Source of the DNA: Henricia sp. BOLD:AAB3569
Taxonomy: Eukaryota; Echinodermata; Asteroidea; Spinulosida; Echinasteridae
Assembly: GCA_037783545.1 (NCBI GenBank)
Contig: JBBELK010000451.1
Coordinates: 1 to 64,000 of the forward strand
Direction: 5' to 3'
DNA length: 64,000 nucleotides
Each line of letters starts with the position of its first letter. Position 1 is the stretch's first letter. This document shows, piece by piece, positions 21,950 to 32,113 of this stretch. The notes below the pieces were generated by a model that was not told where the DNA came from, made no database searches, and saw nothing but the letters and a program-made list of their open reading frames with translations. The position numbers and the translations under genes are program-made.

Positions 21950-22190
21950 TGGGGTACCATGGCAGAGTGGTTTGGGTCGTTGTCTCGCAAAATCAGAGTA
22001 AAAACTTGGTGTTGCGGGTTTGATACCCGGTCGTGAGCAAGGCACTTAACCACAATTGCTCAATCCTTCGGAAGGGATGTAAAGCTGTTGATCCAATGTA
22101 TTGTGTTACACACAGTTCTCTTTCATGAAGAGTAAGGGGATTACCCGGTGTCTCTCGGCTTCCAATGGCGCCACCCCCTATGTATCTCGA
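21950..22190 (+). mobile_element. SINE-1 copy, tRNA(Leu/Ser)-derived
   Basis: The A box region ATGGCAGAGTGGTTTGGG and B box GGTTTGATACC, with about 50 bases between them, resemble a class II (Leu or Ser) tRNA. The body carries the conserved CCTTCGGAAGGGATGTAAAG and a GGGGATTACCCGGTGTCTCT block found in three other copies. The 3' end is not clear here. Confidence 0.75.
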
Positions 22191-22239
22191 TGTTTAGATG
22201 GGAGACATCTGTAAGCTTCTTGCCATCAGCCTTTCCGTG

Positions 22240-22545
22240 TAACATTTGTTTAGTGGCTGGCGCCTCGAATTCTTCTCTTTCAAATGGAGGTACAGTTTAG
22301 AAAGTCACGTACTATGTTATTGTTGCTACGTCGTGCACGCCATTGCCTAGTAACCAACATTTTGGTTGCTTTACGCCATGCTCTCCTCCAGTGAACACGG
22401 TATTACTTCTGTACTTCAAACCTGCCGCGTGCACCACACAGCAACGAAAATTTAGTCTGGTGAAGTGGATACTAAGTATATATGTGGAAGGAAATACGAG
22501 AGTACACCACATGCTATTCATACGAAACACGCAAACGGCTAATTA
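22240..22545 (+). mobile_element. Family C repeat, copy at 22.2 kb
   Basis: Shares GGAGGTACAGTTTAGAAAGT, GTGCACGCCATTGCCTAG, CCTGCCGCGTGCACCACACA and CATGCTATTCATACGAAAC with other family C copies, in the same order. Confidence 0.75.
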
Positions 22546-23409
22546 TCCTTTTTGGAAGAAGATTTAAGTCTGAAACGAACGAATTGTGAAAAAGTCAATA
22601 CACTCATCATGTTATCAACACTGGAAAAACAAACATGTAACAGTCGTCGTTTTCACAACAGTCGTCTGATTCAGTAAGGAGGAACGTTGTTCCGGCGATG
22701 AGGTTTCGGTAACCGAGGAAGGAAATATGGCCGGTATATTTCCCGCAGACCGGAACTACGGGGTGACATTCGCGAGGCGAGACGGCAGCCTCGTGGCCTC
22801 CGGGCAAAAAGCGGCACCAACACCGCCGGCTCCAAGCCCCTGTGCACGGTGATCCGTACCCCTCGCAAACGCGCCTTGTAGGCCTACATACCACAAAACA
22901 GTAATTTGCATATTCCTTTCCTAGTGGCACTGCCTGCCTGCCGCATTGGAGATTTCTAATTCATTTGTATTTTCAACTTGTTCGAAGTAACTGCTCGAGT
23001 TGCAGTCGAGTTTTCCGTACAACAACACGCTAATGGCGTATTTCAACCAACGGGCACTTCATTTGACGTGAAGTACTTTTAATGTCGATATTGGGTGAAC
23101 TTCAGGCAGGGTTATGTACACATTCAACGTTATGTACACATTCAACGTGGCCATTTCCGCAAACTCGACACTATTTTGTGTTTACACGTGTTTAACAAGT
23201 GTTTGGTTCACGCACGATTCATTGTTTACGTCATTATATAGGCTATGCTTTGAATGCGATTTTGAAGAAAAAAGTCTGAAATTTCTGGGGGGCGGGGGAT
23301 GGGATGGGTGGGGGGGATTTATAGCTGATATACACAGGCTAATTTTTGTTTAACCTTTGACCCTGATAAAACGCAGTAGAACTTGGGGACAAGGTTGGAT
23401 AAAACTCAC
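22546..23409. other. Intron 2, including a GC-rich island and a G-quadruplex tract
   Basis: Bases 22,680-22,880 are markedly G+C-rich and open in several frames on both strands. No frame shows a domain or a clean acceptor-donor pair, so no exon is called. Bases 23,287-23,317 (GGGGGGCGGGGGATGGGATG and onward) contain five G-runs of three or more and could form a quadruplex. Confidence 0.5.
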
Positions 23410-23716
23410 CTGGAAGACGCGAACGACGTTGAATAGTAATATCCTCCTCCCCATCGTCGTAACCTCCTTCCCGCCGCTGCTCGTCACCACCTGCCTTGAT
23501 CCCATCCATCAGATACTCAATAGTCTTTTGTATGTAATCATCCTTCAACCGGTCCTGCATGAGCCTCCATTTTATGGCTTTGTTATTGCTGACGTCATCG
23601 CTTTCGGCGGCCATCTTTTTATCCCACAATGTATGCTGCAGGAGGTCGTAGGCTGTTGGTCGGTGTTGCTTAGTGGATTTCCGCTTGGCAAAGTCAAAAG
23701 AACTGCTAGTCGAAGG
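23410..23716 (-). CDS. Candidate pro-region exon of the serine protease gene
   Basis: A 307-base frame bounded by a strong acceptor (TTTCTGGTCCTTTGCAG) and a strong donor (CTTCCAG/GTGAGT). It starts at a codon boundary and ends one base into a codon. The peptide begins PSTSSSFDFAKRKSTK, continues with a probable amphipathic helix (AIKWRLMQDRLKDDYIQKTI), an acidic segment and RRSRLP. I recognise no domain. Its phases fit exactly between the signal-peptide exon at 43.3 kb (ends in phase 0) and the activation-site exon at 9.75 kb (needs phase 1). The split codon at the latter junction becomes GAG (Glu). This supports, but does not prove, that it is the propeptide exon; it could belong to another minus-strand gene. 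Confidence 0.55.
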
Positions 23717-24385
23717 CTGCAAAGGACCAGAAATATTTTTATTTCGTTTTGTGGGAACAAAAGTAAAATAAAATTGTTCTTTTTATGCTCTTCATGTTAC
23801 TATTATTATTTAACGACAAAACAATTGTACAGAAACATATGGTGCTTGATCTGGAACATCGATTAGAATTGAAAATTAATGATCGATTATTTTCCATTTT
23901 TTTTTTTATATTCGGTTTCCGAATGTGAAATCCGGAAGCAAAATCAAAACCGAATATTCGAAAATTCGGTCCCAACACTACTCGATTGCGTGAAGGACTT
24001 TACAAATCTTCACCCACGCTATTTAATTATTCATTTTTAATCGTGGCCCCGAACTTTCGAAACGCGATTGTAATTATTTTTAGATCTTAATGCTAACCCG
24101 ACGGTAAAGATAATGTCACGTGATATCTCCTGTTGTTGGCACATTTTGCTGCCGGAAAACTGACAAAAAGAGGCGCGGAGAACCGTTCGTCAAATATTCA
24201 CTGAAAATCGGATTTTGAAACGAAGCAAAGCAGTTAGATCGCTGTAATTCTACAGTTCTCGGGCAATTCTATTTTTCTCAATTCCGCTAATTCTCTTAAA
24301 GTTCACCTCTTGTTCCCATTTATAAAGAAGCCTCTTTATAATTTAAAGTTACCATCAGCAGAGTCCGATAGCCTGGTAAAGGGTA
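23717..24385. other. Intron 1 (proposed), no gene recognised
   Basis: A+T-rich; no repeat family or exon is identified. Confidence 0.45.
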
Positions 24386-24715
24386 TTAAAGTGAAATGGA
24401 TTTCGTTCTAACCTATAACAATCATATAAAATGCCTCCCCATACTATCAATGGGAAGATAACATGAACTTTGCAATCTCTAATTTGGATGTGGAAGCAAA
24501 AAGGTTGGTGTGATCATTGCACTGCTTCATGGAACGTAGCAGATAAATTAGTTGACAAAACATTGATGGTTTTTTTTCGACGATATCCGTGAAAATGTAC
24601 GGATTGAGAGCGCGAAATTTCAGAATGGTAATGAGAGAATTATGCCTCATGATATAGTATCAAAATGTTATCACCTATGAGGTAGGCCTAAATGTCGAAA
24701 AAGTGATCTGGTCAA
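24386..24715. mobile_element. Family B element, diverged copy
   Basis: ATTAAAGTGAAATGGATTTC at the left, AATTTCAGAATGGTAATGAG in the middle, and GATCTGGTCAACATCG then TTAAAA at the right. The left terminus has lost the usual AGGAGCGTG sequence. Confidence 0.6.
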
Positions 24716-24854
24716 CATCGTTAAAATAAAACATACACCCACATGTTCAAGACTTCAAGCACAGGCAAGTTCAACCAATGTCCTCCATTTCCAAAGAAAT
24801 CAATCGCCGTCGATGTGTCTTAAAAGAGAACATAAAATATAACACGGAGGTCGC

Positions 24855-24895
24855 AGCGTCCCATGTGACGTCACGTGATTGTCACGTGGGACAAT
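24855..24895. promoter_or_regulatory. Inverted CACGTG / TGACGTCA cluster
   Basis: GTCCCATGTGAC and GTCACGTGGGAC form an inverted pair around ACGTCACGTGATT. The stretch holds two E-box CACGTG cores and a CRE-like TGACGTCA. Such a cluster can bind bHLH or bZIP factors. No gene start is established next to it; a 118-codon open frame at 24,875-25,231 is not convincing. Confidence 0.3.
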
Positions 24896-25344
24896 CGAAA
24901 ATGCAATTTTAGAAGTGAGCAGATCGAGAAATTGGTATCGCGTTGCTATACAAGATACCTCGAGTGCGCGCCAATTCCCCGCCGTGGTATTGTGTACAGA
25001 CGCAAGCTTGCCACTTGGCGAGTATCAGTTGAGGGGCAACATAAAGCTCCTTTTTTTCATCTTGTAGATTTCATGACAATTTGGAGCAACGATTTCCTCT
25101 CCGCGTCCGTTGTTGGATATTTTGTATGGCATTTTCCTGTCCTGAAAGACTTGTGTTACGACCTACGCTGCTGCGCATGCGCCAAATTTGGCCTGGCGAT
25201 TAATCTTTCACGAAAATCACTTGAAATATGAAAAGTTAATTTTAGGAATAATGACCCAGGGACCGCCGGGTTGAATTAATTCTATAGAAATGTGGACAAA
25301 TGTCCATGAGTTTGGGAAATCTGAATGCAGTTAAAGACAATTCG

Positions 25345-25412
25345 GGATTCGAACCGCCGACTTTATTTTTAACGTGCAGCGCAGATGCCCTAGCTACCAA
25401 TTGAGCTATGAA
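25345..25412 (-). other. tRNA-like sequence, degenerate
   Basis: Minus strand: CATAGCTCAATTGGTAG (A box) and GGCGGTTCGAATCCCG (B box). The spacing between them is stretched and no cloverleaf with a proper anticodon arm can be drawn. Likely a SINE head or tRNA pseudogene. It abuts MITE-D copy 3. Confidence 0.6.
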
Positions 25413-25437
25413 ACCAACTGGTGGTCTCGAATCACGG

Positions 25438-25587
25438 TATAGACCGTATCGAATAGCCGCCATTTCGTGGGGCACCTTTTGTTACTTAAACCGTTCAACA
25501 GTGGAAGCACAATATGTGCAACCATGCATGTCCTCAAGGAACAAGGAAACCTCCCTACGAAATGGCGGCTATTCGATACGGTCTATT
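25438..25587. mobile_element. MITE-D copy 3 (best preserved)
   Basis: TATAGACCGTATCGAATAGC on the left and GCTATTCGATACGGTCTATT on the right are exact inverted repeats over most of their length. The arms include GCCGCCATTTCGTGGGGCA and its near complement. Core as in the other copies. Confidence 0.88.
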
Positions 25588-27364
25588 GCAGTTGTTCCTC
25601 ACTGATTGGGATTGGCTATCACGTGATCTTATATAACAAACCGTACTGAGTGAAATTATGAACCAAATAAAACGGGCAGAGGAAAAACTCGTATAGGATA
25701 TCTACCATTGCGGAAGGTCAGTAAAAATGACGTGAAGTACCCCACTTTAGGGAATTGGAGCGCGCTCTCAAACGGTCACAACTTAGGCACCGGTGTAACC
25801 TGACTCGCTATAGGTATATAACGCACACTCGGGATTCGGTGCATGCGGTATTTGGGAGAGCGAAAACATGGTGCATAATTTACCATCGGATTGTGAATTT
25901 GTGATGAAAGTATTCTTTAGAAAGGTTGGTACGAGTGAAATTTAAGTTTTTTTCTATATTTTTCACTGCAAATGATGTAATGTGCTTTTAATTGTGTAGT
26001 AAGGTATACGAAAAATATAGTGATCATTTCATCTTCTCTTGTTCATATTTCAAATACCATCGTAGCACAGACGATTGACTGTACATTATAGCAATGAGCG
26101 CATAAATCTCAAATGCATTAGGAAGGAAAGTTCAAGGTATTTTGGCCATGCCGTTTCTCCTTCGATTTCAACATTTATTCGTAAACCCACGCAGTGCTTA
26201 GTGTACGATTTACCTGCATTTATATTCCTGCGAAAGACAGTCAACGGTAATGCATATTAAAGACATTTAATGCTTGTATTTCATCCGTTCGCTTTTTGAG
26301 TCAATAATCTTTCAAGACATAGGTTAGGCTCCGTGCTAGGTATATTTTGTACAAAAGAATGTTTGACATTTTATAATTGTGGTCTTTAAAGATTTGTATG
26401 GTTTATATTGACTCATAATCAAGCGGTTGTCGAACGTCGGTAGGCCTATACATGTATAACATTTCGCTCGTACAGAAGCCAATTTCATAGCGCTGCTTAA
26501 AGGCATAGGTTCGTCAATTTGCAAAGTGGGCAACACAGCTTTGCCCACCGAGCACCCGTAGCATTAAGCCAAAATGGCGGCGTCCATATCGGAACATCGT
26601 GTATTGGGAGTGCGCACTCTAGTTTACTATATATAACTCTATGGTCCACACTAAAACCAGTAAACCTTTTCCCTGCGCTTTAGCAATGGACGTTTCAGAT
26701 TACCAGCGAATGTTTAGACCCATTTACCATGGCAACACTTTGGTAGTCTATATTGGCTCCAAATCACAAGCATCGTTATGGTTCCTATGCATGCACCCAA
26801 ATCGGAATATAAATAATGCACCCAAATAAATATATAAATTAATAAAAAAAAAAATAAGGTTTGCTATAAACAATTTACACGAAACTTCGTTTCGTGTAAT
26901 GCCGGAGTGTCTCAGGCCCCATCCATTACGACTCATGCTCTTTCCTTGAACAAGTATTTGCCGAGACGCGTTGCCGAGACGCGTCTCCGCTCCTTTCGAT
27001 TCAATTAGGCCTGCTAAAACCCATTCTCCGTCCATCCCCCTACCCCGGCCATTCTAAGTAGTCCTTCAGTGGCCAAGTTCGCCACGTTCGTTTACATTGC
27101 TACCGTACTGGAAACACGTTTCGCACGTGTCTGGTCAAAATCCTTTCTACTTCATGACGGAAATTGTTTTAATGGACGGTGACGAGTGTCAACATTGAGA
27201 AAAGGGGAACTGAGAAAGTATTTTAAAGTCTTCTTTTAGCCTACTAGTGAAAACATTAAAATGTCACCACGTTAAAGGTTTCATTTGCAATACCAAATTC
27301 AGAATTCAAAATTGGTTATGAGAATGCACATAAAACACCGACTGGTATCCAAAGGACGAATTTG
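25588..27364. other. Intron 1, no gene recognised
   Basis: No supported exon or repeat family. A repeated block TGCGCTTTAGCAATGGACGT / TTTCAGATTACCAGCGAA (26,675-26,712) recurs near 51,950-51,985, so part of it is dispersed repeat. A CGAAACTTCGTTTCG palindrome lies at 26,881. Confidence 0.45.
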
Positions 27365-27845
27365 CGGTTACCCAACATTTTACTTTATAAGTTGACGAGA
27401 AAAACACGACTAAAAGTGAAGAGTTCCTTCGCAAAAACAGGTAGGCTTATATTGATCTCGTGCCAATGACGTCATTTTGGGAGTCAAATAATGCCGCGTC
27501 GTTGTGGAAGCAATGTGCGTGCGCGTTGTGCGTGTCCATAGCGTGCGTAACGCGCAACGCTAAGGCTCCCATTGGTGAATTATACCGCGTTACGCCCACC
27601 AGAGACACGTGTTCAAAGGGGGTCAATAAGTGCTTTTCAAAATATCTCATGTACCTCTAGATTTTCTGTTGTGCCTTTCAGAAAATACCCAGCAAGTGCT
27701 GATAGCAATGGTAACAAACACCACGTGATTTTTTTATAATGGTGCCTTTTGTAAAATGTTACCTTTGGGGAGCAATTGCCAACTGAAGGTGCTTTAGAAA
27801 AATGTTCTGCAAACATTTTAAAAACCATTCATTCAACAAAAAAAT
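27365..27845 (+). mobile_element. Family A element split by a second repeat
   Basis: The family A left part (GGTTACCCAACATTTTACTT to CACGACTAAAAGTG) ends at about 27,420. The core and right part (GATAGCAATGGTAACAAACA to CATTCATTCAACAAAAA) resume at about 27,695. The 270-base insert has a GGGAGTCAAATAATGCC start and an AAAGGGGGTCAATAAG block shared with 2.95-3.18 kb, so it looks like a nested element. Confidence 0.55.
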
Positions 27846-27889
27846 AGAGTATTGTGTCCTACAAGTGCAAAAGAAATTAAAATGTCACC

Positions 27890-28177
27890 ACTTTAGATCA
27901 TTGCCGGTTCGAATCCGGCTGCGGTACCTGTGCCCTTGGGCAAGGCGCTCAACCACACTTGCTCCATCCTTCGGAAGGGATGTAAAGCCGTTGGTCCAGT
28001 GTGTTAGGTAATGGTAACGCACTCTAAAGATCCCAGAGCATTCTTTCGCGAAGAGCAAGGGGATTCCCCGGTGTCTCTGGCCATTTATAATTCTAATTCT
28101 TCATGGGTTTCCTCACACTTACGAGTGACAGTGCAATGAGCACTATTGAGGAATCCTTGGTATGAATACCAGAAAGA

Positions 28178-28207
<30 letters not shown>
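27890..28207 (+). mobile_element. SINE-1 copy with (AAT)n tail, 5' truncated
   Basis: Starts inside the B box (GGTTCGAATCCGG) and lacks the A box. It carries CCTTCGGAAGGGATGTAAAG, GGGGATTCCCCGGTGTCTCT and CAGTGCAATGAGC, and ends ACCAGAAAGAAATAATAATA with about ten AAT units. The copy at 45 kb has the same tail, so (AAT)n is the family 3' end. The LINE begins directly after it. Confidence 0.8.
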
Positions 28208-28209
<2 letters not shown>

Positions 28210-28438
28210 ATATGTTGGAAGCCACGCGCTTGTTTGTGCTCCTAACTGTTTCTGCTTTATTACCGCCTAGAGAGGGAAAATTTCACCTTTTTGCACACCA
28301 AGGTGTTTGTAAGTACTTTTTGAACTGAACTGGTGAATTTAGTTGCCGTTTTCGCTAGGGAAGAGGGGGTTTTTAACCCCTTCTTTCCCCGGTTTCTGAG
28401 GTGGCTGAAAGGACCAAGGCGCCATTTTGTTTCTCGCC

Positions 28439-30868
28439 ATGGGTACCTACGCGCAACCAAACACGGGGCTACATAGGCCCAATACCATTCGTTTTCAACC
28501 TACGCGGATAACGAACAACATATACCCTAAGGATGTGTACAATGCTATTGGAAAAGAATTGAATACAAACAAAGCGGCACGATGTATAGCACGACTGAAC
28601 AACGGATGGTGGAATGTGACGTTTGCAGATCAAGCCAACTGTGACAGGGTAGTAACAAGAGGATTGACAATAAAGGGCACGTACATCTTTTGTGAACATG
28701 CTAATGTTTTCAACTCCACTGTGATTTACGTGAAAGTACCGTATGAAATGCGGGATCAGGTTATAACGAACGTTTTCATGCAATTTGGCACGGTGGTCAA
28801 TATCAGAAGGCAAACCCATGATTTTGATAGGGATGTGGAAACTGGTGCGAGGAGTCTACTCATAAAAAATGTGAAAAAACAAATACCTAGCTATGTTAGA
28901 GTCGGAGCTTTCACTCTTCCTGTCAGGTATAGAGGGCAACAAAAAACATGTCGAATTTGTGAAAAAGTCGGACACTTTGCGAGGGATTGTCCAATGAAGG
29001 GGCGTTGTCTGGTGTGTGGCGACAGAAGTCATAAGGCCGAAGATCATAAGGCCGAAGATAATAGATTGCTAAACGACACAGTGGATACATCAGAAGAAGA
29101 AATGAGGGAAAGCCAAGAAGACAACAGCGGGGATTCGGAAAATCAGGAAGACGACAGTGGGGATAATGAATCAACGACTAGTGAGGTAACTTACACCTGG
29201 GCTGACAGAGTGCGGCTACATGGCACACAGGATAGTTATTTTAAAAGAGACAGCGATTGGGGCACACAAGAAAGTACACATGACTCGGATAAAGACACAA
29301 AGGGGAATACAGAACCGGACGCTAAGCGTCAGAAGCAACATAGACACAGGAAAAGTGAAACAACAAGGAAGACGACACAAGACATTCCGCTCGATGACGC
29401 ACCGCGAGGTGGCACACCGTGGAGTGGCACACTGCCGAGTGACGCGCCACCGGGGGATGCGCCGCTGGACGACACGCCGTTGGGCGACACGCTGCTGGAC
29501 GACACGCCACTGGATGACACGCAGCAGGATGATGGACCGTGGGATGAAGCGACACAGGGCGACGCGCCGCGAGGTGACACACCGCGGGGTGATGCGCTGC
29601 GGGATGACGCGCCACAGAGCGACGCACCACAAGATGACGCATTGCTGGGCGATACACAGCAGAACAACACGCCTTTGAACAACACACAGCAGGATGATGG
29701 GCCGTGGGATGATAAGCTGCGGGGTGACGCACCGCGGGGTGACGCACCGCGGGGTGAAGCACCGCGGAGTGACGCACAGCGGAGCAGGAAGCCATCCAGC
29801 AGCAAACCGCGGGACGACAAGTCGCGGGACGACAAGTCGCGGGACGACAAGTCGCGGGACGACAAGTCGCGGGACGGCAAGTCGCGGGACGACAAGTCGG
29901 GGAACGACAAGTCGGGGAACGACAAGTCGGGGAACGACAAGTCGGGGAACGACAAGTCGGGGAACGACAAGTCGGGGAACGACAAGTCGCGGAACGACAA
30001 GTCGCGGAACGACAAGTCGCGGAACGACAAGTCGCGGAACGACAAGTCGCGGAACGACAAGCCGCGGAACGACAAGCGGCAGAACGACAAGTCGCAGAAC
30101 GATATGCCGCAGGACAATACACCGCAGAGTGCTAGTGATGCACGGCCAAGTAGCGTAATACAAAAAGATGCACCGCCAAGTGATACGCCGCTAGGTGGCG
30201 CTTCGCAAGATGGCACGCTACGGACTAATACATCTCGAGATGAGTTCAGTAACGTGCAAATGGATACGGATGCACCAGAGACTGCAGACGCGCCAATGGA
30301 TGTGCAAGCGACGCGGAAAAGGGAAGTGACGCGGGAAAAAGTCGAAACGTTGGGAATTGGTGTAAAGGAAACAAAGAACGCGACACGGAAAAAGACGTCG
30401 GAAATAGGAAAAGAAAACAAACAAACAACCTCAACGAATACAGGACACCAGGAGCCGAAAAATAGCCAGGAGCAGTCCTTGAAAGACACAAAGGGAAAAG
30501 GAAAGACCCTATTACGAAAACAGGACAAAGGACCATCTTATTGGGATGAAGCGGTAGCAAAGGGAATAACTGGGAAAGAGACCGGAAAAGAGACAGAAAA
30601 GGGTGGAACATACCCGAGTCATCAGTACAGTGATGATGAAGAGGAAAGTATGGACGAGGAATCAACGCCGGGCACGTCTAAAGATAGTCGCGGAAACGAC
30701 GAGGACAATATGGTTCCTTACATGAGGCGAGGAACCATAAGATATCGACGTAAAAGGGGGACTGGGGCTGTTGCTCAACACAGAATAGAACGGACTCATA
30801 ACGTTAAACCGCAGCTTGTGACAAAAACAGGAATAGGCAGAGGAAGAGGAAGAGGAAAGAGAGATTGA
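28439..30868 (+). CDS. LINE ORF1, CCHC zinc-knuckle nucleic-acid-binding protein
   Basis: 809 codons from an ATG in a good context (GCCATGG). The chaperone-like ORF1 protein coats the element RNA. An N-terminal domain (about residues 20-165, including NNGWWNVTFADQANCDRVV) precedes a zinc knuckle at about 170 (C-X2-C-X4-H-X4-C) and a second CLVCGDRSH motif. Residues about 315-455 are a five-residue periodic GDAPR/DDTPL region. About 458-555 is a DKSRD/NDKSG array encoded by 15-bp repeats. The rest is charged and ends GRGRGRGKRD. The frame is unbroken. ORF1 stops 47 bases before the first ORF2 ATG. The periodic region makes this ORF1 long for the clade. Confidence 0.9.
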   Translation: MGTYAQPNTGLHRPNTIRFQPTRITNNIYPKDVYNAIGKELNTNKAARCIARLNNGWWNVTFADQANCDRVVTRGLTIKGTYIFCEHANVFNSTVIYVKVPYEMRDQVITNVFMQFGTVVNIRRQTHDFDRDVETGARSLLIKNVKKQIPSYVRVGAFTLPVRYRGQQKTCRICEKVGHFARDCPMKGRCLVCGDRSHKAEDHKAEDNRLLNDTVDTSEEEMRESQEDNSGDSENQEDDSGDNESTTSEVTYTWADRVRLHGTQDSYFKRDSDWGTQESTHDSDKDTKGNTEPDAKRQKQHRHRKSETTRKTTQDIPLDDAPRGGTPWSGTLPSDAPPGDAPLDDTPLGDTLLDDTPLDDTQQDDGPWDEATQGDAPRGDTPRGDALRDDAPQSDAPQDDALLGDTQQNNTPLNNTQQDDGPWDDKLRGDAPRGDAPRGEAPRSDAQRSRKPSSSKPRDDKSRDDKSRDDKSRDDKSRDGKSRDDKSGNDKSGNDKSGNDKSGNDKSGNDKSGNDKSRNDKSRNDKSRNDKSRNDKSRNDKPRNDKRQNDKSQNDMPQDNTPQSASDARPSSVIQKDAPPSDTPLGGASQDGTLRTNTSRDEFSNVQMDTDAPETADAPMDVQATRKREVTREKVETLGIGVKETKNATRKKTSEIGKENKQTTSTNTGHQEPKNSQEQSLKDTKGKGKTLLRKQDKGPSYWDEAVAKGITGKETGKETEKGGTYPSHQYSDDEEESMDEESTPGTSKDSRGNDEDNMVPYMRRGTIRYRRKRGTGAVAQHRIERTHNVKPQLVTKTGIGRGRGRGKRD
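29811..30105 (+). repeat. 15-bp minisatellite inside LINE ORF1
   Basis: Close to twenty units of GACGACAAGTCGCGG, drifting to AACGACAAGTCGGGG and AACGACAAGTCGCGG in blocks. The unit length is a multiple of three, so copy number can change without breaking ORF1. The run yields DDKSR, NDKSG and NDKSR blocks. Confidence 0.95.
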
Positions 30869-30915
30869 TCGTAATGTCTAATTTGTGATTTGACGAGTTT
30901 TTTTTGTTTTTTGCC

Positions 30916-32091
30916 ATGTTCAATTGTCGTATTTTTTTCTCTATTTTTATGGTATCTATTGCTACATTAAATGTCAATGGTTTACGGGACGCGACAAAAT
31001 GTGATGTTGTTTTTGATTACCTTACAAGGAAAAAAATTACAATCGCCTGCCTCCAAGAAACTCATAGTCAAAAAATCGATGAAGATTTGTGGAGGAAAAA
31101 ATGGGGCGGAAAAATTGCCTTTAGCCATGGAGAACCTAATAGCAGAGGGGTTGCGATACTTTTATCCAAAAACTGTAGTTGTGATCTAACCAATATCACT
31201 AGAGACGACGAAGGCAGATGGGTCAAAGCAGACTTTATTTGGAACGAAACTACAACCAGTATTTTTTCCATTTACTCGCCAAATATAGCATCAAATCGAA
31301 AACGTTTTTTTGTTAATTTAGGTCAGATTATAAATGCCACGAATTGTCATGTCCCGTGTATAATTGCAGGTGACCTTAACTGCAACATCGATTCGTATAA
31401 ATATGACGCAAGCAAAAATGATCTTTTAAATATCATACAGGTGAATAATTTGATAGATACGTGGAAGCTCGTGAATTATTTGCCTGGTCATACTCATTAT
31501 AATAAAATAATAAAAAAGGCAAGTCGCATTGACTATATTTTCGTTGCAGAAACTTTGAGTTGTTACGTAACAGAAACAGTTGTTGATTCTCCTTGTTTTT
31601 CAGATCACAGTGCAGTCATCACAAAATTAAATGACAATTCTATTGCTACGGGTAAAGGTAGATGGATATGCAATAATGAGATTTTGAAGGAGAAGGATTG
31701 CATAAATAGAGTGGAAACTTTTTGGTCATACTGGAGAACACAAAAATGTAAATATAAATGTATTTTAGACTGGTGGGACTCTGGGAAAACTCGGGTCCGA
31801 GAAATTTTAAAAGATTATGATAGTGAAAAGAAACACGAGCAGGACTGTCAAAGGAGAAAACTGCAGAAAAAATACAATCGCTTAATATCTAGTTCACGTG
31901 ACCTGGCTGAAATAGAAGAGGTTGAAAGTCAGCTAAAATATTACGAAAAAAGAGAATGGGAAAAAGCTAAAATCAAACTGCATGCTGTTCACAAAATTGA
32001 TGGGGAAAAACCTAGCAAGTATTTCTTCTCGGCCGAAAAGCAACAAAGAATGAATAACAAGATAAAAGAGATTAAAAAATGCAAAAGGTAA
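30916..32091 (+). CDS. LINE ORF2, endonuclease part (frameshifted from RT)
   Basis: Apurinic/apyrimidinic-type endonuclease that nicks the target DNA to prime reverse transcription. Motifs in order: IATLNVNGLRD (Asn), CLQETHSQ (catalytic Glu), SRGVAILLSK, GDLNCNID (Asp), SRIDYIF and FSDHSAV (catalytic Asp-His pair). The start is either ATG 30,916 or ATG 30,949; the latter sits just before the conserved SIATLNVNG. The frame ends at TAA 32,089-32,091. The reverse transcriptase continues in the next frame, and an open overlap upstream of 32,114 shows the two were once one protein. The shift lies in or near the six-A run at 32,074-32,079. Confidence 0.88.
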   Translation: MFNCRIFFSIFMVSIATLNVNGLRDATKCDVVFDYLTRKKITIACLQETHSQKIDEDLWRKKWGGKIAFSHGEPNSRGVAILLSKNCSCDLTNITRDDEGRWVKADFIWNETTTSIFSIYSPNIASNRKRFFVNLGQIINATNCHVPCIIAGDLNCNIDSYKYDASKNDLLNIIQVNNLIDTWKLVNYLPGHTHYNKIIKKASRIDYIFVAETLSCYVTETVVDSPCFSDHSAVITKLNDNSIATGKGRWICNNEILKEKDCINRVETFWSYWRTQKCKYKCILDWWDSGKTRVREILKDYDSEKKHEQDCQRRKLQKKYNRLISSSRDLAEIEEVESQLKYYEKREWEKAKIKLHAVHKIDGEKPSKYFFSAEKQQRMNNKIKEIKKCKR

Positions 32092-32113
32092 AATAGAGAA
32101 TAATCCAACAAAT

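Noticed and set aside
22607..22930. GC-rich exon, possibly an SRCR or kringle domain of the protease
   Set aside because: No frame has the cysteine spacing of either domain, and no acceptor-donor pair brackets it.
24875..25231. 118-codon plus-strand protein
   Set aside because: Begins inside a palindromic motif, has no domain and no splice or poly(A) context; probably a chance frame.
25345..25412. Functional tRNA gene
   Set aside because: A and B boxes are good, but the region between cannot form an anticodon arm.
29216..30528. Long open frames on the minus strand and in other plus frames across the LINE ORF1 repeat
   Set aside because: They exist because the 15-bp repeat lacks stops in every frame. 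The peptides are monotonous (LVVPR, TCRSA, RDLSF) and antisense to a proven ORF1.
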